DNA from: Paenibacillus sp. 453mf
Lineage (GTDB): Bacteria; Bacillota; Bacilli; Paenibacillales; Paenibacillaceae
Reading direction: 5' to 3'
Length of the DNA: 64,000 nt
NCBI RefSeq assembly: GCF_900116105.1
Contig: NZ_FPAC01000001.1
Coordinates: 1,168,862 to 1,232,861 of the forward strand
Within the stretch, counting starts at the first letter, position 1; every line of letters starts with the position of its first letter. Positions 17,316 through 26,217 of the stretch are shown here, piece by piece. The translations under genes and the position numbers were made by a program. A model generated the notes under the pieces. It saw only the letters and a list, made by a program, of their open reading frames with translations, ran no database searches and was not told where the DNA came from.

Positions 17316-18035
17316 CTATTTTTGATTCTGATGCCGAATGGTTAGCCAAATGGACAGAATCAGAATCAACTCAAAAATGTTGGTTGCCCCCGAGCTTTCA
17401 ATAGGTATAGGGATCAGCTGCCCGATAAACAACAGGCCCGTTCCAACAAGAAGCCAAGCCCATTTTTGTCTCATGAGGACGATGATACCTATGACCAGCA
17501 GTATGATGCCTACAATGATAACCATAATGGGCGGACCGGTCTGACCCTCTGCGGTGTATCGCAGAACTCCGTACTCGTATGTAGAAGTAAGATGCTGCAC
17601 CTCGTATAAGGTGGAGGTTACGATCTGATAAACAATGAGACCGGCGGTGGTCAGCCACGCTGCGATTTGTGCAGCTCTATGCTGCCCCCATCTTGCGCCC
17701 GAGTGCTTCAGAATATCATATCCGACAAGGACAAGTGTAGGAGTAACAAAAGCATGCAGCCAAAAACGAAGACTGCTCAGCGTCACTAACAGCTTGCCTT
17801 CCCCAATCGTCTCCCCGGCTGCAATGATTCCGTTATCGTAAGCTAGACTCAGTGCGACAAGAAGTAGGAATACGGGATATTGAAACCATCCCTTCATTCG
17901 TGATAGATCGATCGCCATCCAGAAGACAAGGATGAGATAAATGATGCTAATGATCGAATATATCCATAAATCCAATCCGCTTCGCCCCTTACTATTCAGT
18001 ATGTATTGATATATCTGCCCACAAATCCTATTCAC
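17316..18035 (-). CDS. Multi-pass integral membrane protein
   Basis: A 239-residue hydrophobic protein with about six to seven membrane helices (examples: IYSIISIIYLILVFWMAI, YPVFLLLVALSLAYDNGII, PIMVIIVGIILLVIGIIVLM, NIFELILILSIWLTIRH). A conserved-looking FWLHAFVTPTLVLVGYDIL stretch contains His and Pro within a helix. The GTG start is weakly supported, and an internal TTG near LDLWIYS preceded by AAGGGG is possible. I do not recognise the family. It stands alone on the minus strand between two plus-strand genes. Confidence 0.65.
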   Translation of the reverse strand: MNRICGQIYQYILNSKGRSGLDLWIYSIISIIYLILVFWMAIDLSRMKGWFQYPVFLLLVALSLAYDNGIIAAGETIGEGKLLVTLSSLRFWLHAFVTPTLVLVGYDILKHSGARWGQHRAAQIAAWLTTAGLIVYQIVTSTLYEVQHLTSTYEYGVLRYTAEGQTGPPIMVIIVGIILLVIGIIVLMRQKWAWLLVGTGLLFIGQLIPIPIESSGATNIFELILILSIWLTIRHQNQK

Positions 18036-18203
18036 TAGGAACTATTCATCCTGAAACCCCTGTTATTCCACGCCCTGTAATTTCATGAGTGTAGATCAAG
18101 CTCTACATGATAGTACAATTAATGATCATTTTCTACAAATTCCATGTATAAATTTCCCTGTGGTCACAAATGATATAGGAAAATACAGGGAGGGAATACA
18201 GGA

Positions 18204-18878
18204 ATGTGTAAACGTTATTCACTGGCTGCAGATTTAGATGAGGTGCGTGATCACTTTGCGATACAGCGAGTTATGTACTATTACAAAAACCGTTACAACA
18301 TTAGTCCGACGCAGCATGCTCCGATTATTCTCTATGAGGATGGAGAACGTATCATGGATGAGTATCGCTGGGGATTTATTCCTTTTTGGGGCAAGGATGC
18401 TGTTAATGCCGACTTAATGTCCGTTAGTGAGAATGTTACTTACCGCAAGATGGTGGAACAGAGACGTTGTGTTATCCCTTGCAATGGTTTTTATTATTGG
18501 CGCCAGGAAGGCAAGCGCAGATATGCGGTACGGGTGGTTATGCCGGATCGCTCCATGTTCGGCATTGCCGGATTGTACGAGGTATGGAAGGATACGAGGA
18601 AGCAGCCACTCCGTACTTGTACGATGCTGATGGCAGATGCGAACATGACCATTCGTGAGTTTGATTCCCGGATGCCGGCCATTCTAACGCCAGATCAGAT
18701 CGATGCGTGGCTTGATCCGAATATGACGGAAATGCATCAGATGCTGCCAATGATCAGATCATTTCGAGATACTTTAATGGATGTATATCCTGTAACACCG
18801 CTCGCCTTCAATGATAATCATGATTCACTTGAATGTGTCAAGGAAGTGGATATGCAAAGAGCGTTGGTCAAAAGTTAA
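18204..18878 (+). CDS. SRAP (YedK/HMCES-like) protein, divergent active site
   Basis: A 224-residue SOS-response-associated peptidase family protein. Relatives crosslink abasic sites in single-stranded DNA through Cys2. Cys2 is present (MCKRYS instead of the usual MCGRY). RWGFIPFWGKDAVNAD (Asn68), RRCVIPCNGFYYW and FDSRMPAIL mark the family. The Glu of the usual GFYEW motif is Tyr98, and the His of HDRMP appears as Asp154. SD GGGAGGG precedes ATG. No SOS box was recognised upstream. Biochemical activity is uncertain given these changes. Confidence 0.85.
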   Translation: MCKRYSLAADLDEVRDHFAIQRVMYYYKNRYNISPTQHAPIILYEDGERIMDEYRWGFIPFWGKDAVNADLMSVSENVTYRKMVEQRRCVIPCNGFYYWRQEGKRRYAVRVVMPDRSMFGIAGLYEVWKDTRKQPLRTCTMLMADANMTIREFDSRMPAILTPDQIDAWLDPNMTEMHQMLPMIRSFRDTLMDVYPVTPLAFNDNHDSLECVKEVDMQRALVKS

Positions 18879-18914
18879 CACGTTAACGTCAATTTCACAC
18901 ATACGATTACGAGG

Positions 18915-18949
18915 AGTCTGGTCTGCATAGTAATGCGGGTCGGACTTTT
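18915..18949 (+). terminator. Rho-independent terminator with G-T rich stem
   Basis: A 14-bp stem runs from AGTCTGGTCTGCAT to ATGCGGGTCGGACT with four wobble pairs and an AGTA loop, followed by TTTT and a second T-run. It ends the SRAP gene. The remaining 260 bp before the next gene contain no recognised element. Confidence 0.7.
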
Positions 18950-19211
18950 GATGTTTTTTGATTTCATAAGGGGATAAAAAATACAATAATAGCCGAATTT
19001 AAGCAAAAATGTCGAAGGTATAGTCCATTAGACTGGATCATGTGATCTCAGCGCAGGACCGAAGCAACTTGATAGAGTGAAATTAAGTTACTATACTTGT
19101 TTCAGTAGGATACTTGTAGTTGGTAAGCTCATTAGTGGATTTGCAAGTTCTTAAATGGGTGAATATCTTACTTATACGAAATGAAGATATAGATTAAAGG
19201 AGTGGGAGAGA

Positions 19212-20339
19212 ATGAATTCAAAATACAGTCCAATTTTTGAGAAAGTGACTTTACCGAATGGCATTATTCTGAAAAATAAAATCGTCATGGCACCGATGAC
19301 ACATTCATCCTCTAATGAAGATGGTACGGTATCCGATGCAGAGCTTGCTTACTATGCTCGCCGTTCTGGAGGAGCTGGGATGGTAGTCACAGCGGTTACT
19401 TATGTGACGGAGAATGGAAAAGGGTTCGCCCACCAATTCTCGTCTACAGACGATTCCTTTATTCCGAGTCTGACCAAGCTGGCAAGTGCCATTAAAGAGC
19501 AGGGTGCCAAAGCAGTGCTGCAAATTTTCCATGGGGGTCGTTTATGCCCTCCAGATGCTGTTGGCGGAGATGTTGTAGCACCAAGTGCGGTAGCGAGTGA
19601 ACAACCAGGCTCCCCTATGCCACGAGAACTCTCTGAACCCGAGATCGAGAGCATCATTCAAGATTTTGGTGAAGCGACGCGCCGTGCGATTGCTGCAGGA
19701 TTTGACGGTGTGGAAATTCACGGTGCTAACGGATATCTCATTCAGCAATTTGTGTCACCGCATTCCAATCGAAGAGAAGATCGCTTCGGAGGAGATGCAC
19801 ATCAGCGGCTTACTTTTCCACTGGAAGTAATAGACCGCGTTCAGGCTGCTGTTCAAGAGCATGCCAAAGCTCCGTTTATTGTAGGATACCGTTTCTCACC
19901 AGAAGAGCCGGAAACTCCGGGGCTCACAATGGAGGAAACCTTTATTTTGCTTGATGCAATCAAAGAGAAGAATTTGGATTATATCCATGTATCCTTGAAT
20001 GACTTCTGGTCGAAGCCAAGACGAGGGGCAGATGACTCCAAATCAAGAATGGAGTGGATTCTGGAACGAGTAGGCGGCAAAACGCCGGTTATTGGAATTG
20101 GGCAGATTCATACGCCAGATGATGCCTTGGCAGCTCTTAAGACGGGAGTACCTATGCTCGCGCTTGGACGTGAACTGATTATTGAACCGGACTGGGTGGA
20201 GAAGATTGAATCAGGCAACGAAGAGCACATCGCGGTAAACCTAACGAAATTGGACCAGGAAAGACTGGTCATTCCTGATCCACTGTGGAATATGATCATG
20301 AATGTACCTGGATGGTTCCCTGTCGTGGATTCGGAGTAA
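19212..20339 (+). CDS. NADH:flavin oxidoreductase (Old Yellow Enzyme family)
   Basis: A 375-residue FMN-binding TIM-barrel ene-reductase. It has LKNKIVMAPMTHSSS, QIFHGGRLCPPD, the FMN/substrate region GFDGVEIHGANGYLIQQFVS with PHSNRREDRFGGD, and a C-terminal GxxxPxxxLGRELI-like stretch. It resembles Bacillus YqiG/YqjM-type enzymes, which reduce activated double bonds such as quinones and nitro compounds. SD AAGGAGTGGGAG precedes ATG. Physiological substrate unknown. Confidence 0.88.
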   Translation: MNSKYSPIFEKVTLPNGIILKNKIVMAPMTHSSSNEDGTVSDAELAYYARRSGGAGMVVTAVTYVTENGKGFAHQFSSTDDSFIPSLTKLASAIKEQGAKAVLQIFHGGRLCPPDAVGGDVVAPSAVASEQPGSPMPRELSEPEIESIIQDFGEATRRAIAAGFDGVEIHGANGYLIQQFVSPHSNRREDRFGGDAHQRLTFPLEVIDRVQAAVQEHAKAPFIVGYRFSPEEPETPGLTMEETFILLDAIKEKNLDYIHVSLNDFWSKPRRGADDSKSRMEWILERVGGKTPVIGIGQIHTPDDALAALKTGVPMLALGRELIIEPDWVEKIESGNEEHIAVNLTKLDQERLVIPDPLWNMIMNVPGWFPVVDSE

Positions 20340-20484
20340 TACAACATTACTGCAAAGGAAATAGCTTATTATCTGCCGGGAAGGACACTCGCTTGAGTCT
20401 TCCCGGCTGTTCATGCGTTAAGACTAGTTATTGCTCTTCCATAGACAGGCTATGGTATGATAGGAAGGATTGGAGGTTAACAAT

Positions 20485-20934
20485 ATGAAGCATCCCTTTA
20501 TACTTAATGCTGTCTGGAATGGCGGCAGGAACAGCGATGGTACCATTGAGGCGGGTCAGTTGAAGACACAGATATCCATCCCGAAGGAAATGGGGGGACC
20601 TGGCGTTGGAACCAATCCGGATGAAATGCTGCTGGGAGCTGCGGCAACCTGCTACCTCATTACCCTGGCGGCTATGCTGGAGCGTTCATCTCTGGAAACT
20701 GAGAGCCTTACTTTGACCTCTGAGGCGACAGTGGATGTGACCAATAATATCTTTACCTACGAAGCGATTAGGCATGCTCCTGTCGTAACCTTAACGTCAA
20801 CAGCGACACAGGACGATATGGATAAAGCAATTCGTATTGCACACAAAGCCGAAAGCTCCTGTATGATCTCAAGAGCTGTAGCTGGGAACGTATCCATACA
20901 AACAGAGCCAACGGTGCTCATAGCAAGCAATTAA
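20485..20934 (+). CDS. OsmC family peroxiredoxin-like protein
   Basis: A 149-residue OsmC/Ohr-fold protein of the SACOL1771-like subgroup. The two redox cysteines appear in GAAATCYLITLAAML and AESSCMISRAVAGN. The family reduces organic hydroperoxides. GGAGG (20472-20476) precedes the ATG at 20485; the in-frame TTG at 20470 overlaps the SD. The next gene starts 17 bp downstream, so it likely shares an operon with the lactonase. Confidence 0.88.
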   Translation: MKHPFILNAVWNGGRNSDGTIEAGQLKTQISIPKEMGGPGVGTNPDEMLLGAAATCYLITLAAMLERSSLETESLTLTSEATVDVTNNIFTYEAIRHAPVVTLTSTATQDDMDKAIRIAHKAESSCMISRAVAGNVSIQTEPTVLIASN

Positions 20935-20950
20935 GGAGGAAATATACAAA

Positions 20951-22030
20951 ATGACAGCACAATCTAGACTTCTCGTATTTACGGGCTCTTATTCAGAAGC
21001 AAGTGATCCTGGTATTCATGTATATGCATTAAGTGAACAAGCGGGCGAGCTCCGTCTGTTATCTGAGACATCCGGAGTGAAGAATCCGACATTTCTTCAT
21101 GTCGATACCGAACATCTGCGTGTTTATGCCATTGGTGAAATGACTACGGCAGAGGGAGCCAAGGCTGGGGAAGTGCTTGCTTATGCCATTCATCCGGAGC
21201 AAGGCGAGCTCACGTTAATGAACCGGACCCAATCGGCAATTGCTCCAACCTGTCATGTGCAGATGGACCCTCAACATCAATATTTGCTCATTTCCAGTTA
21301 CCACGGCGGAGCAGTAAGTCTCGTATCGCTAAATGTTGATGGAAGTGTGGGACAAATGGTGGATTCCAAGCAGCATTCAGGCAAGGGTGCTCATCCAGAG
21401 CGTCAGGATCGACCGCATGTGCATTCCGCATTTTTCTCACCGGATGGGAAGTATATTATGGTTCAGGATCTTGGACTAGATAAAATATACGTCTACACAA
21501 TTGACCGTGAACAACACAAGCTGGTTCTGCACCGTGAAGTAAGCACGCATGCGGGAGCGGGCCCACGACATTTCGTCTTCCATCCGAATGCAAAATTTGC
21601 ATATGTGATTAATGAAGTGGATTCTACCGTTACTTTCTTTACATATGATGCAGAAGAAGGTTCATTGACCGAACAGCAAACGCTGTCCACACTGCCAGAA
21701 GAAGGGTTTGATGGGGAGAACACTTGCGCGGAAATTACCGTTTCCAAGGATGGGCGGTTCCTATACGGATCCAATCGCGGTCATGACACCATCGTGGTGT
21801 ATGCGATCTCTGAGGACGGCACTCTGAGCACTGTACAGCATATTTCTACTGAAGGCGGGCATCCACGCCACTTTGCACTGACCCCTGCCGGCGATCAGCT
21901 GCTTGCAGCGAATCGTGACAGCAACAATATTGTTCTCTTCCAAGTAGACCAGGACAATGGTCAATTGAGCTATACAGGCAAACAGATCACTTCTCCGAAG
22001 CCTGTTTGTGTATGGCCTGTATATATGTAA
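20951..22030 (+). CDS. pgl: 6-phosphogluconolactonase (lactonase beta-propeller family)
   Basis: A 359-residue seven-bladed beta-propeller lactonase of the YbhE/YkgB type, hydrolysing 6-phosphogluconolactone in the oxidative pentose phosphate pathway. Visible are VFTGSYSEASDPGIHVYAL, the HVHSAFFSPDGKYIMVQDLG blade, the GAGPRHFVFHPNAKFAYVIN repeat and GGHPRHFALTPAGDQLLAAN. SD TAAGGAGG precedes ATG. Substrate by homology; some family members act on other lactones. Confidence 0.87.
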   Translation: MTAQSRLLVFTGSYSEASDPGIHVYALSEQAGELRLLSETSGVKNPTFLHVDTEHLRVYAIGEMTTAEGAKAGEVLAYAIHPEQGELTLMNRTQSAIAPTCHVQMDPQHQYLLISSYHGGAVSLVSLNVDGSVGQMVDSKQHSGKGAHPERQDRPHVHSAFFSPDGKYIMVQDLGLDKIYVYTIDREQHKLVLHREVSTHAGAGPRHFVFHPNAKFAYVINEVDSTVTFFTYDAEEGSLTEQQTLSTLPEEGFDGENTCAEITVSKDGRFLYGSNRGHDTIVVYAISEDGTLSTVQHISTEGGHPRHFALTPAGDQLLAANRDSNNIVLFQVDQDNGQLSYTGKQITSPKPVCVWPVYM

Positions 22031-22096
22031 CATGTTCTGTTGGCAATACATGTAATACCTTGCTGTATACGTTGTATATGTTATAGAGCATGATCA

Positions 22097-22148
22097 AAAA
22101 AGGCATCTGATCCTTCCTCATACAGATGGAGGGGACAGATGCCTTTTT
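22097..22148. terminator. Bidirectional terminator
   Basis: 13-bp stem AAAAAGGCATCTG / CAGATGCCTTTTT with additional inner CCTTCC / GGAGGGG pairing. It separates convergent genes and has T-runs on both strands. Confidence 0.9.
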
Positions 22149-22154
22149 GACTTT

Positions 22155-24098
22155 CTATTCCTTTAGAGGGAGCTGCAGAATGTAGCTGTTGGATAAATGC
22201 ATCAGCTCTAATGCATTATAGAATTCTTCCTCGGATGCTTGTGATTTACTGCTGTTCGTTCCATTCAGCTTGTGATGCCAGCCATCCTCAAACCCACTTC
22301 CAGAGATAAAGACTTCACTGCTGTTGACAAATGAACCGGTCGGCAGGTAATAACGCTGTGGAAGCAGGTTGTATTCTTTATTCACGAACAGATCCTGACC
22401 AAAGTGCAGATGTTCATCTAATGAGATGCCGAGCAGACCAGCTAGTGTCGGCATTATGTCTGCCTGGCCGCCAACCTGCTTCTGTTCTCCAGCCGGCATA
22501 TCATCTGAAGAAGTAATGATGAACGGAATATTAATCATGTCGGGATAGTCATAAGGATGACCGAGCACCTCCTCCAGCAATACTAAATCTTCCTCATTTA
22601 GTGAGGTGGTAGGGAGTCCCAAGTGATCTCCGTACAGCAGGACAATACTATTATCCCAGATTCCGCGATTCTTCAAATCCTCAATAAATTTACCAAGCTC
22701 ACGATCCGCATAGTTCTGTGAACGGATATAATCACCAACCAGAGTATTGTCGAATCGTTCAGGCAGGGTGATGCCGACTTTTTCCTCAGGCAAAGTAAAA
22801 GGGTGATGAGCCGTCATCGAGATGACATGAGCATAAAACGGGTTATCCGCCTGATCCATTTTCTCGAGTTCTTCCGCTGTTTTGCGATATAGAACATCGT
22901 CGGATGCTCCGAAGTATACCGTATCTTCTTCGCCGAAGAAGGATTTATCATAGTAGCGGTCAAATCCGAGAGAGCTGTACAGCTCGCCACGGTTCCAGAA
23001 CTCTACGACATTCGTATGGAATGTGGTAGTCGTATATCCATGCTCCTTGAGCAGCCGGGGCAGACTCGGCAATTCCTGTTCAACATACCTTTGTACAGCC
23101 GCTCCGTCAGGAGGGATGTAATAAGACGTATTTACAACAAATTCGGCATCCGATGTGTTCCCTTGGCCTACTTGCTGATAGAAATTCGGGAAGTACGCGT
23201 TATTTTTGACCAATTCATTCAGGTTGGGCGTGATTTCCATACCGCCGATATTGAGATTGATGAGGAAATTCTGAAACGATTCCAGCTGAATGATAATGAC
23301 GTTCTTGTCCTTGGCAATGCCTTCTAAACCAGAAGGTGCAGAAGTCGGGTCGATTCCTTTTAATTCATTGATTCGTTCTTGGGTGATGCTTGAGACAGGC
23401 TCCAGTTCAGGCTCTTCTTGATCCAGCAGGGTATAGGCTTCGTAATTGAATATGCCCATGTTCTCTGCCTTGACAACCTCATTAAATCCACCCCGATTGA
23501 TATAAATATGGAGCGAAGAAACAATGAGCGATACACAGAATAAGGAGGCAATCAGCTTCTTGTTCACTGGTCTGAGAATCGCCTGCTTCCAGTCGGCAGC
23601 TGCCTTGCTGCGAATGAGCAGAATCCCGAATACGATGATATCCGTGAAGATCAGCAGGTATTGTGGATCAATAAGAGAGAATACACTATTGCTGACAGCG
23701 GTGACCTGATTCACCTGCTCAAGTGCCTTATACGTAGCGATCACACCATAGTATTTGTAATAGATAATGACAGCAAAAAAGATCGCGGTAAGCAGCAGGT
23801 TGAAAATCGTATAAACCATGAGTTTCCTCTTCGTGGCAAACCATTCAATCAAACAGAAAATGATAAGTACAAAGGGAAGCTCCTTCAGCATGGTGGTCCA
23901 GGAGGGTCCATTCTCAAATACTCCGAACCAAGCAATATAGCTCTTGAGCAGCATAATAAGAGAGAAGAACAGAAGCGATCGTGAACAGATCAATCGGATC
24001 GCGGCAACGCTTCTCTGATAAATCGAGGATTTCTCCTCAGGTTGATAGTGTGGAGAAGGCTCATTAAGAGCCTTCGCTTCTTCGACAGGTGGTCTCAT
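22155..24098 (-). CDS. LTA synthase family protein (copy 1)
   Basis: A 647-residue polyglycerolphosphate-type synthase. An N-terminal five-helix membrane domain (about 35-200) is followed by an extracellular sulfatase-fold domain. The Mn site and nucleophile are seen in VIIIQLESFQNF (Glu) and GQGNTSDAEF (Thr315), with later SMTAHHPFTLPE and VLLYGDHLGLPTTSL. Such enzymes transfer glycerolphosphate from phosphatidylglycerol to the lipoteichoic acid chain or prime it. The region before ATG lacks a close SD. A second homologue lies at 51061-52965. The isoform role (main synthase or primase) cannot be decided. Confidence 0.9.
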   Translation of the reverse strand: MRPPVEEAKALNEPSPHYQPEEKSSIYQRSVAAIRLICSRSLLFFSLIMLLKSYIAWFGVFENGPSWTTMLKELPFVLIIFCLIEWFATKRKLMVYTIFNLLLTAIFFAVIIYYKYYGVIATYKALEQVNQVTAVSNSVFSLIDPQYLLIFTDIIVFGILLIRSKAAADWKQAILRPVNKKLIASLFCVSLIVSSLHIYINRGGFNEVVKAENMGIFNYEAYTLLDQEEPELEPVSSITQERINELKGIDPTSAPSGLEGIAKDKNVIIIQLESFQNFLINLNIGGMEITPNLNELVKNNAYFPNFYQQVGQGNTSDAEFVVNTSYYIPPDGAAVQRYVEQELPSLPRLLKEHGYTTTTFHTNVVEFWNRGELYSSLGFDRYYDKSFFGEEDTVYFGASDDVLYRKTAEELEKMDQADNPFYAHVISMTAHHPFTLPEEKVGITLPERFDNTLVGDYIRSQNYADRELGKFIEDLKNRGIWDNSIVLLYGDHLGLPTTSLNEEDLVLLEEVLGHPYDYPDMINIPFIITSSDDMPAGEQKQVGGQADIMPTLAGLLGISLDEHLHFGQDLFVNKEYNLLPQRYYLPTGSFVNSSEVFISGSGFEDGWHHKLNGTNSSKSQASEEEFYNALELMHLSNSYILQLPLKE

Positions 24099-24107
24099 GA
24101 ATATTAG

Positions 24108-24153
24108 CTTGCCAACGCGCGTTAAACAGATGGCAAGTGTTTCCCCTCCCCAT
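24108..24153 (-). promoter_or_regulatory. Hairpin leader of LTA synthase copy 1
   Basis: On the minus strand a strong SD-like GGGGAGGGGAA (about 24143-24153) lies some 45 nt before the ATG. It is followed by a 4-codon mini-ORF (TTG CCA TCT GTT TAA) and by 7-bp arms CTTGCCA / TGGCAAG. The real start codon has only poor SD complementarity. A translational control element is possible but speculative. Confidence 0.3.
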
Positions 24154-24309
24154 TACATTCTATGAATCTATTACAAATGAGCTATAACAAGACAGTAATG
24201 CAATTATAGTATAGCTGATTCTTTTTTATCAAATCTGACTGATTCGATTTCATTTCATGAGGTATGAAATGGATTAGCAGACCAAACAGAAAAGCCTGAC
24301 ATGACACAT

Positions 24310-24329
24310 TAGTTACTTCGAGGTAACTA
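24310..24329. promoter_or_regulatory. Candidate HxlR operator
   Basis: Palindrome TAGTTACTTCGAGGTAACTA, with 7-bp perfect arms and a TCGA centre, about 87 bp before the hxlA start. AAGTGCGTACTT (24340-24351) is a second, smaller palindrome. Binding by the HxlR protein encoded downstream is inference. The rest of the 317-bp gap (24099-24415) shows no other clear element. Confidence 0.5.
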
Positions 24330-24415
24330 CACCACTTCAAAGTGCGTACTTCCTCATTGGTAATCAACAGTTATAAGATATGGTTTGTAATCAATGATAA
24401 GGAGAGATGTTAGAT

Positions 24416-25048
24416 ATGAAATTACAGCTGGCACTTGATCTGGTAGATATTCCGCAGGCAATTGAAGTCGTTAGAGAAGTGGAGCCTTATATCGATATTG
24501 TGGAAATCGGTACACCTGTTGTTATTAATGAAGGCCTGCGCGCCGTAAAAGAAATGAAGGCAGCATATCCTAATCTGGAGGTGCTTGCAGATCTCAAAAT
24601 TATGGATGCCGGCGGATATGAGATTATGAAGGCATCCGAAGCAGGCGCTGACATTATTACTGTTCTTGGTGCAACAGATGATATGACGATTAAGGGTGCA
24701 GTAGAGGAAGCGAAGAAGCAAGGAAAACAAATCCTGGTTGACATGATCAACGTCAAAGATATTGAAACCCGTGCTAAAGAAATTGACGAGCTCGGTGTGG
24801 ATTACATCTGCGTGCATACAGGATATGACCTCCAGGCTGTAGGCAAGAACTCCTTTGAAGACCTTCAAACGATCAAAAAAGCAGTGACTCGTGCCAAAAC
24901 AGCGGTTGCTGGCGGAATCAAGCTAGATAGCTTGCCTGAAGTGATTGCAGCAGGTCCAGACCTTGTTATTGTGGGCGGCGGCATTACGGGCCAGGAAGAT
25001 AAAAAAGCAGTTGCAGCCGAAATGCAGCAGCTGATCAAGCAAGGCTAA
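24416..25048 (+). CDS. hxlA: 3-hexulose-6-phosphate synthase
   Basis: A 210-residue OMP-decarboxylase-fold enzyme that condenses formaldehyde with ribulose-5-phosphate. It has KLQLALDLVDIPQAIE, EIGTPVVINEG, LADLKIMDAGGYE (catalytic D-x-K-x-x-D), DYICVHTGYDLQA and VAGGIKLDS. AAGGAG is too close to the ATG at 24407 and fits 24416. It forms an operon with hxlB, 4 nt downstream, and provides formaldehyde fixation or detoxification by the RuMP pathway. Confidence 0.95.
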   Translation: MKLQLALDLVDIPQAIEVVREVEPYIDIVEIGTPVVINEGLRAVKEMKAAYPNLEVLADLKIMDAGGYEIMKASEAGADIITVLGATDDMTIKGAVEEAKKQGKQILVDMINVKDIETRAKEIDELGVDYICVHTGYDLQAVGKNSFEDLQTIKKAVTRAKTAVAGGIKLDSLPEVIAAGPDLVIVGGGITGQEDKKAVAAEMQQLIKQG

Positions 25049-25052
25049 GAGA

Positions 25053-25607
25053 ATGACAAATAGAAACGAAGCACAATTGATATTGAATGAGCTTAAGCAA
25101 GTGATCTCTCTGCTGGATACTGCTGAGATGGATCAGGCTGTGTCTCTGATTCAGCAGTCGAAACGGGTCTTCGTCGCCGGAGCAGGACGTTCTGGCCTGA
25201 TGGGGAGAGCCTTCGCCATGCGGTTAGCTCATCTTGGTATTACAGCGTATGTTGTTGGGGAAACAACGACTCCGAGTATAGATAAGGATGATTTGCTGGT
25301 ATTATGTTCAGGCTCAGGGGAAACGAGAAGTCTTGCAGCTATGGGTGAGAAGGCGAAGCTGCTTGGTGCATCGCTGCTTGTGCTTACAACGAATCCGAAA
25401 TCTACCTGCGGTCAGCTCGCAGATGGAGTTATTCATATTCAAGCAAAGGCGAAGGAAGAACAAGGAAACACCGAATCATTACAGCCGATGGGCTCACTCT
25501 TCGAGCAATCCTTATTGATCAGTCTGGACGGGCTGATTCTTACCCTTATGAATCAGCTGGGCATGAGTGCTGAGCAGATGTTCCATCGGCATGCGAATCT
25601 CGAATAG
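25053..25607 (+). CDS. hxlB: 6-phospho-3-hexuloisomerase
   Basis: A 184-residue SIS-domain isomerase that converts hexulose-6-phosphate to fructose-6-phosphate. It shows VFVAGAGRSGLMGRAFAMRL, YVVGETTTPSIDKDDLLVLC with SGSGETRSLA, and PMGSLFEQSLLISLDGLIL. It is 4 nt after hxlA, so the two RuMP steps are translated together. Confidence 0.95.
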   Translation: MTNRNEAQLILNELKQVISLLDTAEMDQAVSLIQQSKRVFVAGAGRSGLMGRAFAMRLAHLGITAYVVGETTTPSIDKDDLLVLCSGSGETRSLAAMGEKAKLLGASLLVLTTNPKSTCGQLADGVIHIQAKAKEEQGNTESLQPMGSLFEQSLLISLDGLILTLMNQLGMSAEQMFHRHANLE

Positions 25608-25675
25608 CGCCTCATGCACCTCTTTTGCTGAGTAATGTCATGATGTAGTACAATGCTTAGGAAGGGGGTATGCAA

Positions 25676-26044
25676 GTGGCATCCGAAGTAAAAGAGAGAA
25701 TTAATCTAAAGGAAATTAACTGCGAGAAGGAGCTGACGCTTGCGGTCATCGGCGGCAAGTGGAAGCTGATTATCCTCTGGCATCTTGGTCTCGAAGGGAC
25801 AAAGCGCTTTAGTGAACTGAAGAAGTTGATCCCGCACATTACTCAAAAAATGCTGACCAACCAGCTCCGTGAACTGGAAGAGGACCTCCTTATTCACCGT
25901 AAGGTATATGCCGAGGTTCCCCCTCGTGTAGAATATTCGCTCACAGATCATGGTCAGAGTCTTATGCCTGTCCTGCGATTGATGTATGATTGGGGCAAGC
26001 ATTATGGAGATACTGTGATCTGGAAGGACGGCAAACCGGAGTAA
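25676..26044 (+). CDS. hxlR: HxlR family transcriptional regulator
   Basis: A 122-residue winged-HTH protein. The N-terminal Cys typical of HxlR/YodB sensors is present ([20 protein letters not shown]), followed by [20 protein letters not shown] and a wing ([16 protein letters not shown]). The ATG at 25670 lies 1 nt from AAGGGGG; GTG 25676 has normal spacing, so 25676 is preferred. Position behind hxlAB on the same strand, 68 bp away, suggests it controls that operon, probably activating on formaldehyde. In B. subtilis, as I recall it, the gene is placed differently. Confidence 0.88.
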   Translation: MASEVKERINLKEINCEKELTLAVIGGKWKLIILWHLGLEGTKRFSELKKLIPHITQKMLTNQLRELEEDLLIHRKVYAEVPPRVEYSLTDHGQSLMPVLRLMYDWGKHYGDTVIWKDGKPE

Positions 26045-26075
26045 AAAGTATAATTGAACAACAGTTTATGAATAC

Positions 26076-26116
26076 AGTGGATTCTCTCTATGAATTTAGA
26101 GAGAATCCACTTTTTT
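26076..26116 (+). terminator. Rho-independent terminator
   Basis: Strong 15-bp stem AGTGGATTCTCTCTA / TAGAGAGAATCCACT followed by TTTTTT. Confidence 0.93.
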
Positions 26117-26217
26117 ATAGCAAAATTTAAGAGAATACAGGATTTTATATGATACAATGGGATTTATTGGTGCTATACAATGGTCAATAAATCGCTGAGG
26201 AGAGGTGTATTTGAGTG

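Noticed and set aside
18950..19211. Riboswitch or T-box in the 260-bp gap before the Old Yellow Enzyme gene
   Set aside because: No T-box motif, no conserved aptamer core and no terminator-antiterminator pair could be recognised; the gap remains unexplained.
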